A stretch of DNA of 64,000 bases from Ascoidea rubescens DSM 1968 (taxonomy: Eukaryota; Ascomycota; Saccharomycetes; Ascoideales; Ascoideaceae), in the NCBI RefSeq assembly GCF_001661345.1, contig NW_017962929.1:1-64000 (forward strand), written 5' to 3'. The first letter of the stretch is position 1. Every line of letters begins with the position of its first letter. Position numbers and translations under genes: made by a program. Below, in pieces: positions 31,768-40,736 of the stretch. Below the pieces are notes generated by a model. It was not told the origin of the DNA, did not search any database, and saw nothing but the letters and a program-made list of their open reading frames with translations.

Positions 31768-31890
31768 TTATTTATCACAGCCATCTTTGCAACATTCGCA
31801 GAGGTTGCAAGAAGTAGCGTTTTCTGGACAGCATGAGCAGCAAGTACAGTCAAAGTTGACATCAGCAGAAACAGGAACAGAGATAGACAT
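31768..31890 (-). CDS. Metallothionein-like Cys-rich peptide A
   Basis: 40 residues, ten of them Cys (positions 15, 17, 18, 20, 21, 28, 31, 33, 34, 38), no aromatic residue except one Phe, ending DGCDK. The spacing CxCCxCC-x6-CxxCxCC-x3-C fits a Cu/Zn-binding metallothionein, although it is not close to Cup1 or the Neurospora copper protein. The ATG is at 31890 and the stop at 31768. A 13-residue Cys-free leader (MSISVPVSADVNF) precedes the Cys region. Upstream on the minus strand there is an ACTCACACTC-type repeat (about 31967-31987) and a TATATA box at about 32038-32043. From 31774 onward the gene and 634 bases of upstream DNA are duplicated at 38890-39640. Longer open frames in other phases are shadows. 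Confidence 0.8.
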   Translation of the reverse strand: MSISVPVSADVNFDCTCCSCCPENATSCNLCECCKDGCDK

Positions 31891-32524
31891 TTTGGAATAG
31901 AAGTTGGAATGAGTTGAGGAAAGCTTGTTGAAATCGGTATATGAGAGCAGCAGATATGATTGCAGTGTGAGTGTGAGTGTGAGTGAGTATAGTGTGGTGA
32001 TAGAGAAGTGTGGAAATATGGAGGTGGAAACTGGTGTTTATATATTGCAACTGGCACCAGCAATAAGTCGAGATAGAGAACAGTCAATCCATTGTTGATC
32101 AATCAACTGTTGGTCAATACTGTTGAGAGTGTTAATAGAGGGAAGTGAGATCCTTTTGACAGCCGTAGCGAACCAGCTCTGATTGAAGTGCAGCACACTC
32201 TGGGAGTCATTCAGATGTTATCAGACATGGAAAGCAAATAGCAGAGTAATGATGACAGAGTAATAATAGCAGACTCACCATAGCAAGCAGAGCAGGTTTG
32301 AATATATCGAGCAGAGGTGTTGCAGATGGAGTTTATTCAGAATGTTTCTGAGTTCGGTTTCTCAGAGGCTTTGGTTTCCCACAAAATATCCTCCACAAAC
32401 CTTATTTGTGCTATCATAGATTGCTCCGAAAACGTTGTTGAAGAAGCGATAATGTGGGTGCAAGTAAACTGGCTATAGTTTGGAGATTGGAAGAGTAACA
32501 TGCAATTATGTTTGCTATTTAAGA
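31774..32524. repeat. 751-bp duplicated block, copy A
   Basis: Reads the same as 38890-39640 along its whole length by eye, with no difference noticed. It contains all but the last two codons of metallothionein gene A and about 630 bases of its upstream region. Both ends are sharp. It looks like a recent duplication or gene conversion tract. Confidence 0.9.
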
Positions 32525-32833
32525 TTAAAAACAGAGAACTGTTTTGGATTAACTCAACCATAATATGTTCTTGAGTCAAATAACTGAATCGAAAGCCAGG
32601 TTCAATTTGTTTGTCTGTAGTCCTGATTCGGTATTTCTGTATAAATAAAAAATTCGATTTCGATATCTTTACTTAAGCTTAAATATCTAGTTATTAAATT
32701 GAAAGTTTGCTCGCGATAGTCAGCAAATTCCATTTTGCATACCATCTTGACATGACTTTGGGGTTTATTTCCTAGAAAAGTTGGTTTTTATGTCCCGAAC
32801 AGCATTGCGACAATTAAAACATAAAAGTTCTTG

Positions 32834-32868
32834 CAAAACCAAAACCAAAACCAAAACCAAAACCAAAA
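32834..32868. repeat. AAAACC hexamer microsatellite
   Basis: About six tandem AAAACC units. It is noted because it lies in the gene-poor region, but it is short and internal, so it is not a telomere. Confidence 0.8.
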
Positions 32869-33786
32869 TTGGTGGTATCAAATAGACCAAGAGTATAAAA
32901 GATGTAGATCTTTCAGCTGATATTTGAATTATTCCAGTAATGTGAGAAAAAAAACTAAGTCAGAGCTGTACAAAGGTTGAAGCATTGGTAGTCGTATAAA
33001 TTGATTCTCTTTCCAAAGCAGCAAATCAATAAGAAAAGCACTGCGAAAGAGATCGGTCTAAATCTTAGACATATCTTCCTCAAGATAATTCTTCTCAAGA
33101 TAGTTCTTAAGATAATTTTTCTTACGATAGTTCTAAAGTGGCATTTAGTTGATAATACATAGCATGCACAGTTCTGCAACTACGCTTGGATCTGCATTTA
33201 TATACATACACATACACGCACCGAACTGCTGTTTTGGCACAAAGGCTCTTTGAAAGGTGAGGTTTTTGAGCTGGTTTTTGAAAGAGTTATGGAGAAATTT
33301 ATGGAGAAAGTTCTGCAGTAGAGGTATCTTGGAAGAGCAGCAGAATCAGCTGCATTTTCTGGCTAAAATGGTGGTGCTGTGAATGGAACTCTCTCATAGG
33401 CCAGTTGACATTTTCCAATTCAAGCGATCACCAAACAATCACATTTTATGGCTTCTAATGTCTTTTGAATCCTCTATTATTCTGTAGAATTACTGGCGTT
33501 TTTGAAGCTTGTTTCAACAGAATTTTTTGTTTTGTTGCTGTTCAATCATACCAGTCTGATATCGAAAAATCGCTCTTGTAAATTACGCCCTTGATTTTTC
33601 ACTCGACTTGGGCTCAAACTCTTTTGTTATTGGGCCTTAAAACACAATAGCAAACAGATAATCTCAATACAACACACAGTCTCCAAAATCGATAGGAATT
33701 CAAATGTAAGAGAGAGAAACCAACTCATTAAACTAGGTGTTTTGTTGTCATCAAAGATACTACTAAAATCACTCTTGCCAGTTCAT

Positions 33787-33831
33787 CGAAAATAGGAAAT
33801 AGGAAATAGGAAAATAGGAAAATAGGAAAAT
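33787..33831. repeat. AGGAAAAT-type microsatellite
   Basis: Tandem units alternating AGGAAAT and AGGAAAAT in a gene-free stretch. Confidence 0.8.
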
Positions 33832-34359
33832 ATCAAATACTAGTTGAAAATCTAAATATCAATGGATGAAGTACTTCAATAAACACTGCTTCATTTGCAA
33901 TACTGTATTTTGGTTCTCCATAGATTATATTGAAACCAGATATCAGCTCTTAATGAAAAAAAAAATGCAAAAAATAGCATGGAAAATTTTTATTGAGCTG
34001 ACAGAAACACTTCTACCATGCTGTTGCACACTCCCTTGGATATAAACATGAAGATAAATACACAGGATTACTTAGAAATTGCAATAGTGTCAATGAAAGT
34101 ACGATATTTCTTTTGAGCTTGGAATTTTCTGTGATTTGAAGTTGTTGTAGTGAAAAGGAAGCATTCTGGGTTTTAAATCAGCTTCTCTGAAAAAAATAAA
34201 GCACCACTGAACTAAAATCTTGAACACCTTTCTGGAAAACCAAACACAAAGGAATAGCAACACATAAGTCCATCATAAATCATCACACATCACATCTCAT
34301 TGTATTTCTTGTTTTCTCAGCTTTCTTTTATATTGCTTTGTCTTCATCAATTATTAAAC

Positions 34360-34521
34360 ATGGAAGTAAAATGCCTTCTGTTCAGTCTTGTGCTGATAGC
34401 TTCAACCTTTGGGGTTTCTTCAATAGAAATGCTGGTGAAGGAGAATATTCCAGATAATCCTCAAAGGCATTTGGTGCAACACAACAACAATAATACCAAC
34501 ACCAACACACTGAATCAATAA
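34360..34521 (+). CDS. Possible small secreted peptide
   Basis: 53 residues from the ATG at 34360. The first 23 form a good signal peptide (MEVKCLLFSLVLIASTFGVS). The mature part is hydrophilic and ends in an Asn/Thr run. No Cys pairs or processing repeats are seen. No family is recognised. It sits alone in a gene-poor region, so it could be a chance frame. I keep it because of the well-formed signal sequence and a T-rich leader. Confidence 0.3.
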   Translation: MEVKCLLFSLVLIASTFGVSSIEMLVKENIPDNPQRHLVQHNNNNTNTNTLNQ

Positions 34522-36536
34522 TCTGGATAAGAATTAAATGCTGATGCTACTGAATAGACATCCAAGGGTTTTCAAGCAGCAGCAGTTTCCACTTCCATAT
34601 TCTTTGGTTCCCCTTCTAATGCTAAACAAGGACCCACTCTTTGTCTTTTGATTGAAATGCACAGAATCATTCAAACTGCCATCAACAATATCATCATTAA
34701 CTCTAATAACAATAAGATCGATTGCTATTTTTTTTTTTGAATAGAATCTGTCTATTTCCACAACCTCAATACTTTTTCTCTCAGCAAGACTATTTGGGCG
34801 GTTTGATACTAATTGTTTAGTCAACTATTAATATCATTGATTAATATCATTGTTTAGTCAAGTGCTGATATTGTTAGTCAAATCCTGTTAAATATACTCC
34901 AATTTTTGCTCTTTTATTGTTAAAAAAATATATCAAAAATGAATCAAAAATAAACCAAATATGCTCTGTAAAGAAATGATACCTTTAGAAATCTTCTAGA
35001 CAACCAGCCAAAGAAATACTTCCAATATTAATTTCTAGATTCAATTCTGGTTATTAATTTAAATCTTTGCACTTTTCTGGATCACTATCGATGAAAATAC
35101 CTTATAAATAAAATTTATTCAGTTTATGTTTAATTTAGAGAGAAGTGGAAATTTTTGTGATTGGATATTCATTTTTTGGTTCAATATCAAAGCCCAAGTT
35201 TTTCATTACTAAATCCTTAATCTAGTGTTTCTTGACCAAGCAGCAGTACATATGTTTGAACATTAGTGTTTTATCAAGCTTGAGAACCAATAGCTTAGCT
35301 CAGTCTAGTCTGTTTGTTGAGATAATCCGAACATGGCTGAATAGCTCTCTAGAAATTTATCATAATGAGTTTTTTCAATGGAGTACACAATTGACATCAG
35401 AAGAATGTTCATCTCAGTTAACCATCTGGTAAATTATATGAAATACAGCTACTTCTATTAAGAACTGTTTTGAGCACAATATGCCTGGTTCTTTATCACA
35501 ATAACTTAATTCAATATTTTTTTTTTGGTATTTGAGACTGGAATAAGACTTATATTTTGACATAGGTCAGGAAAGAGAAACGACTTATTCCACATCAATT
35601 GAAGATATAAATTGAAGATATAAACAGCGATTAAGCTCAGTTGAAGAGAGAGATTCTAGTAACCTCTGAAGTGTGAGGTCTCAGCAATTGTCATTGAACG
35701 TTTTGTTACTTATATTGGAAGCAATTATACTTTGCATTTCAATCTAATAGAAGCAATTGTCTTGTGTTTTTGAAGGTTTGTATATTTCTTTATTAATGAG
35801 TTACTTCACATTGTGCTCCAACGAAGCCAATTGTTTTGTGATTTTGACTGGCAAATTTAAGAAGCTCGGCATGGAGTGTGGACTTTCATATATTTTGCCC
35901 CATCGAGGGCCCTTGAGACTTTTAGTCAGATTGAAATACAGTGGTTTGTTTGTCCAAGATTATAATCCAATGAGCTGAAGTTGAGAATTGCAGAGTTTTG
36001 GTTTAAAAAAAGTACAAATCAGTTTTTCATCATATTTATTAAGTCCTTACTTTTTTTTGTTGTTTGTTTTTTTGCTTTTTCGCTTGAAGTTTACAAATTA
36101 AATGAGAGCTATCAACACCAACAGATTCCAGCTACTGATGATAATCGGCTAAATTTCACTGATTGCATTCTAACAGATAATATCAGAAATAGAAGCTGTT
36201 TTCAAATCAATACTGTATAGACGCAACGTTGATTTTGACGCAGATTGACAAAGAGCTTGTTGCTTGATAAATGAGGTTTTAGGCTTGAGCATTTTTGTTG
36301 CACAAGAAATACCCACGAAAATCTCAATTGAATGATGAAAGGAAAAATAATAGCAGGTTCATTGGCCTTTCAGGTCCTCTTTTTTAGGTTCTCTGTTTGT
36401 TGTTTTACTCCTTATCTGACCAACGTACACATACTCAAAGACAAGCTCTACGTCTTGTTTCAGTTTTTTTCGATTATAATCAATCAAAAGCTCTTAGACT
36501 GTCGACTTCATTAACTATTTTCAGGTTATTTTTTAA
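34522..36536. other. 2-kb spacer
   Basis: AT-rich, with no ORF that looks real. Several short frames (35232-35432, 35757-35978, 35981-36220) lack plausible composition or starts. CATTAACTATTTTCAG at about 36509-36524, just before the zinc-finger gene, could be a branch site and acceptor of an upstream exon that I could not place. Confidence 0.4.
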
Positions 36537-37358
36537 ATGATGCCTCATACTTCACAGTTAAGCAGCAGTGGACTGGATAGCAGACCTGATCGAAATGAGG
36601 CACTAAATCGAAATCAGAACCATTTGAAATGCCTGTATAAGACGTGTGTTTACTCCATGGTTGGTTTTGAGACTGACCATGAGAGACTCCAGCATTATTT
36701 CAGTGTACATCAGGTCAAGAGATGGTTTAGCTGCTTCAAGTGCGATTATTCATCTCCTTATAGAGCCAATGTTGAGCGTCACACCAATGTACACAAAATT
36801 CCTATGTACCAGTTTTCATGGAAAGCAGAGCTGGGAACCAGCTATTTATATCCTTTGCACGAATCCAATTTAATTCAGCCAACATACAAGTCAGTTCCAC
36901 TCAATAGCTATAAAGCAAGTTACGTGAATAAAAGTTCTTTTGTTCCTGGTTTTGGTGACAATGGGATATTTGTCACGTATATTGGTGATTATATCAACTT
37001 GAATGATCGATGTAATTCAACTAGAGAACCATTACCCATATACATTGGTAAGAATGATGATTCAAATGATTTGTTTTTAATTTATGCAGGCAATAGTTTA
37101 AAACAAATAGGGTCTCTTCGAATTTATCGTGGTAATGATCATCTTGCTAGTTTTGATCAATGTGTTACTAATTATGCTGGGAGCTACAATAATATTGCTC
37201 CAAATATTGCTCCAAATATCACTCCCAATATTGATATTGAGGGTGGCCACTGTAACAGCTGCAATGGAAATAATGGAAGTAAAATCTCTGGTAATGATAA
37301 GAGATTGCCTGGAATACGAGAGTTATTTACGGATGCTGAACTAGGGATTTTCATATGA
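36537..37358 (+). CDS. C2H2 zinc-finger protein, probable transcription factor
   Basis: 273 residues. Finger 1: Cys32, Cys37, His53, His58 (C-x4-C-x15-H-x4-H, with long spacings). Finger 2: Cys66, Cys69, His82, His86 (C-x2-C-x12-H-x3-H), joined by VKRWFS. The middle is Tyr/Asn/Gly-rich with two similar segments (VTYIGDYINL, LPIYIGKNDD, LFLIYAGNSL: a repeated I/V-Y-x-G pattern). An IAPNIAPNITPNI repeat follows, then a Cys/Asn/Gly patch. The end, LPGIRELFTDAELGIF, resembles the short LPSIRELL motif found near the ends of yeast C2H2 regulators. Two ATGs are adjacent at the start. Targets are unknown. The position in a gene-poor, repeat-rich region suggests an accessory regulator. Confidence 0.65.
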   Translation: MMPHTSQLSSSGLDSRPDRNEALNRNQNHLKCLYKTCVYSMVGFETDHERLQHYFSVHQVKRWFSCFKCDYSSPYRANVERHTNVHKIPMYQFSWKAELGTSYLYPLHESNLIQPTYKSVPLNSYKASYVNKSSFVPGFGDNGIFVTYIGDYINLNDRCNSTREPLPIYIGKNDDSNDLFLIYAGNSLKQIGSLRIYRGNDHLASFDQCVTNYAGSYNNIAPNIAPNITPNIDIEGGHCNSCNGNNGSKISGNDKRLPGIRELFTDAELGIFI

Positions 37359-37379
37359 GTATTATTCTAATTTCGGTTT

Positions 37380-37575
37380 ATTTTCATTTTTACTTTTATT
37401 TTTATTTTTATTTTTATTTTTGTTTTTATTTTTGTTTTTATTTTTGTTTTTGTTTTTGTTTTTGTTTTTGTTTTTGTTTTTGTTTTTGTTTTTGTTTTTG
37501 TTTTTATTGATATTACTTTTTATTTTTATTAATATTACTTTTTATTTTTATTGATATTACTTTTTATTCAGCTCT
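37380..37575. repeat. TTTTTA/TTTTTG microsatellite
   Basis: About 120 bases of TTTTTA and TTTTTG hexamers (37385-37508). Three TTTATTRATATTACTTTT units (about 37500-37565) follow. It starts just after the zinc-finger gene's stop codon. Confidence 0.85.
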
Positions 37576-38778
37576 CAATTACATTTCTTACAAACAATGA
37601 TCATTTGAACCAATTGTGAGATAAGACAACAATATTTCTAGAATATTTATTGATTTAGTGTGAAATTCCTTTGCGTTGAAGTTATTCCTTGAAGAAACTT
37701 TTTCAAATCCAAGTTATCTGATGATATTGTTTACGGCTTTTTATATTAAAGTGCAAAATATTTATGATTAATTTTGATACCAAAACTAGCAAACATTTTT
37801 TAAATATAAAGTTATGGCTCAATAATATCAGGGAAATGTTTTTCAGGAATAATTCATAATTGAATCGTTTCAAAGCTTTTAATCTCAAAGTTTATAAGAT
37901 TTCATATTGGATTTCTAATTCAGGAAACTGTCTGGCAGAATTTATAGATCTTAATGTTGAGATATAATGAGTGGTATTGTTATCATTGAAAATTTTATTA
38001 GATTATTGTTTGAAATTTTTTGAATTATTGTTTGAAAGCCGAACTATGTCTTTCTCAGATACCTGATAATTCATCCTCTATACCTTACTAGAATTACAGG
38101 AAGTGGAAATTTAGAAAATTTGGATTAATTAAAGTATATAAAAGTGCAAATACAGCCATTTTTATTGTTGAAGTGGATAAACAGTAGTTATATTTTGTTT
38201 ATTCGGCTTTCAGCCACAGTTTCTTTTATTTTATTGATTAGTTATATGAAACACACAGATTTTAATTTATTTAGTTAGTGATACCAGAATACAAGAAAGC
38301 AATCAAATAAATATCAATCATAACTAGATATTTAATATTAACTATCAGATGTTAGATATTAGATATTAGAGACTAAGCACTAAATATATGAACAAAAAAC
38401 ATTGTGATTGGAATTTCACATTTTGCAGATAAAACTGATTTAGAAACACTAAGCTGTAACTAAACTGATCGTGATAATTCTTCAGACATACACACAAAAA
38501 GTTTTATTATAAACTCCACCTCAAATCAAACTTCAAACTTCATTACAAGTCTTTATTTAGTTGATTCTTAAACATTCAGACATTGGAGTTATTATGAAAC
38601 CTGATACCTTTATGTGGAACTTAAATCTACAATTCACTGAAATGAAATATTATAATTTGAAAGTTCATACATTCATATATATAAAGCTACTAATCAAATC
38701 AATGCCTACTCAAAGTAAATGTTAGACTTGTATCATTTGACAACCATTGAAGATCATCAAAAAGCACCAACCAAATGC
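37576..38778. other. 1.2-kb AT-rich spacer
   Basis: No gene seen. The frame at 37703-37888 on the minus strand is AT-driven. Several near-repeats of TTAGATATTAGA-like units occur at about 38345-38372. Confidence 0.4.
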
Positions 38779-39006
38779 TTATTTGGAGCATGAATCACAG
38801 CCATCTTTGCAACATTCGCAGAGGTTGCAAGAAGTAGCGTTTTCTGGACAGCATGAGCAGCAAGTACAGTCAAAGTTGACATCAGCAGNATCACAGCCAT
38901 CTTTGCAACATTCGCAGAGGTTGCAAGAAGTAGCGTTTTCTGGACAGCATGAGCAGCAAGTACAGTCAAAGTTGACATCAGCAGAAACAGGAACAGAGAT
39001 AGACAT
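38779..39006 (-). CDS. Metallothionein-like gene B, interrupted by a one-N assembly join
   Basis: The ATG at 39006 begins the same MSISVP leader as gene A. As printed the frame reads through an N at 38889 and repeats the Cys region, giving 75 residues. The 95 bases before the N (38794-38888) are the same as the 95 after it (38890-38984), so the doubled Cys region is most simply two overlapping contig ends joined by an N. Without that duplication the peptide would be 43 residues with 11 Cys, ending GCDSCSK. The tail thus differs from gene A (GCDK) and resembles that of gene D (GCNKCTH). A real tandem Cys-domain duplication cannot be excluded from the sequence alone. Confidence 0.7.
   Translation of the reverse strand: MSISVPVSADVNFDCTCCSCCPENATSCNLCECCKDGCDXADVNFDCTCCSCCPENATSCNLCECCKDGCDSCSK
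38889..38889. other. Ambiguous base / probable scaffold join
   Basis: The only N that I noticed in the window. It is flanked by two 95-base sequences that read the same (38794-38888 and 38890-38984). Confidence 0.85.
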
Positions 39007-39640
39007 TTTGGAATAGAAGTTGGAATGAGTTGAGGAAAGCTTGTTGAAATCGGTATATGAGAGCAGCAGATATGATTGCAGTGTGAGTGTGAGTGTGAGT
39101 GAGTATAGTGTGGTGATAGAGAAGTGTGGAAATATGGAGGTGGAAACTGGTGTTTATATATTGCAACTGGCACCAGCAATAAGTCGAGATAGAGAACAGT
39201 CAATCCATTGTTGATCAATCAACTGTTGGTCAATACTGTTGAGAGTGTTAATAGAGGGAAGTGAGATCCTTTTGACAGCCGTAGCGAACCAGCTCTGATT
39301 GAAGTGCAGCACACTCTGGGAGTCATTCAGATGTTATCAGACATGGAAAGCAAATAGCAGAGTAATGATGACAGAGTAATAATAGCAGACTCACCATAGC
39401 AAGCAGAGCAGGTTTGAATATATCGAGCAGAGGTGTTGCAGATGGAGTTTATTCAGAATGTTTCTGAGTTCGGTTTCTCAGAGGCTTTGGTTTCCCACAA
39501 AATATCCTCCACAAACCTTATTTGTGCTATCATAGATTGCTCCGAAAACGTTGTTGAAGAAGCGATAATGTGGGTGCAAGTAAACTGGCTATAGTTTGGA
39601 GATTGGAAGAGTAACATGCAATTATGTTTGCTATTTAAGA
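38890..39640. repeat. 751-bp duplicated block, copy B
   Basis: Counterpart of 31774-32524, in the same orientation, about 7.1 kb away. Its right end (CTATTTAAGA) leads into unique DNA. Confidence 0.9.
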
Positions 39641-40062
39641 ACATAGTGGACTGTAGTGTCTTTGATTAACATTTTATCGTGAGTTAATACAAAGATTGAA
39701 TAAAATCCCCGATTGTAATTTGTTAAAATGAGTCTTAGACTCTCTAATTTCAGTTTCAAATAAATCATTCTCATCTAGTTGATGGTCATCCAACAGTTTG
39801 TTTATGCCAAAATTAGTTTTTGTACAAGTTAAAGGATAGGAAAACAAACTTCAAAGACAAATAATTATCAATTATCAATTATTCCTCTGATATTCTTTAT
39901 CTTAACAAAATGGCTTGATATACACCATAAAATTATAAGAACAATACAATACAATATAATAAAATTTGGACCTTGATAATAGTTTTATTTCAAATCAAAC
40001 TATTAAAATAAAATTCCGCCACAATAGTAAAATTAAAAATGGTTTTTATTGTTGCCAAATAA
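39641..40062. other. Spacer between the duplicated block and MPP6
   Basis: 422 AT-rich bases with no gene seen; it includes the MPP6 3' end. Confidence 0.4.
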
Positions 40063-40503
40063 CTAATTCTCAGAAAATTTTCTTTTTTTTGTGCTTAGTT
40101 TTGTGCTTTTTTTCGATCTCTTCTTCTTTGGACTTGAATCTGTGTTGACGTCTTTGTTTTCAGGAACTTTTGGTTCAACGTCTCGCTTTTTTTCCAGAAT
40201 CTGTACAACTTGAGTCGTGCTTTCTGTTTCTCCCCAGACTCTTCTTCCAATAGCACTTGATGTTTTTTGTTCTGCTTCCCCTGAATTTTTAAATATATCT
40301 AAATAGCTAACGGACTGAAATTTTCTTTGTTCAATCCTTTTATTCTTGTTTTTATTCTTTATTATTCTATCAAAGTTACTTAGTTTCCATTCAGATGCAT
40401 CTCTTATAATTTTGATTTCCTCCTCTATCTTTTCGGTTTCTTCTTTCTTAGCAGCAGCTTGCATGAACTTCATGTTCATAAGCCTACTAGAAAACCCACT
40501 CAT
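40063..40503 (-). CDS. MPP6: Mpp6-like nuclear exosome cofactor
   Basis: 146 residues. The opening FSSRLMNMKFMQAAAKK matches the MPP6 signature (LSSR.MNMKFM). Then come a conserved Trp segment (SEWKLSNF), SVSYLDIF, and IGRRVWGE, which fits the GRKTFG-type element. The C-terminus is Lys-rich (KKKRSKKSTK). Mpp6 links the nuclear exosome (Rrp6, Mtr4) to pre-rRNA and aberrant RNA. The size is close to yeast Mpp6 (186). It shares a 233-bp divergent promoter with PWP2, another rRNA-processing gene. Confidence 0.85.
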   Translation of the reverse strand: MSGFSSRLMNMKFMQAAAKKEETEKIEEEIKIIRDASEWKLSNFDRIIKNKNKNKRIEQRKFQSVSYLDIFKNSGEAEQKTSSAIGRRVWGETESTTQVVQILEKKRDVEPKVPENKDVNTDSSPKKKRSKKSTKLSTKKRKFSEN

Positions 40504-40736
40504 GTTAAATCTAATCTTTTATATCTAAGTTTTGTGCTGTTCTTTCGATATTATTACAATAGTTGTAGATTTGGCTGTTGAAGAATATTTTTGATGAAAA
40601 TTATATTTGATCACGTGCTAAAATCCTAAAAAAATTCAATAAAGTGAAAATTTTGAAGAATATTCTTTTTCTTTTAGGAAATAGAAAAAGTTTCAGTGCC
40701 AAATCAATTGCAATAGGAATAGAAATAGAAATAGAA
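40504..40736. promoter_or_regulatory. Bidirectional promoter MPP6/PWP2
   Basis: 233 bases between two start codons of rRNA-maturation genes. It contains CACGTG at 40612-40617 and, closer to PWP2, TGAAAATTTTGAA at about 40644-40656, which resembles the RRPE element (AAAATTTT). No PAC element (GCGATGAG) was seen. Confidence 0.55.

Larger units (their letters stand above)
31891..34359. other. Gene-poor region after metallothionein A
   Basis: The first 634 bases belong to the duplicated block and act as upstream DNA of gene A. Beyond that I see no credible gene: open frames are short and of random composition. Microsatellites are listed separately. Confidence 0.5.

Noticed and set aside
31737-32102. 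121-codon frame over the metallothionein A block, with HTHSHSHSH
   Set aside because: Out of phase with the Cys-rich peptide and made of its leader and promoter. It only appears twice because the block is duplicated.
32834-32868. AAAACC tandem repeat as a telomere relic
   Set aside because: Only about six units, internal, and one of many simple repeats in the window.
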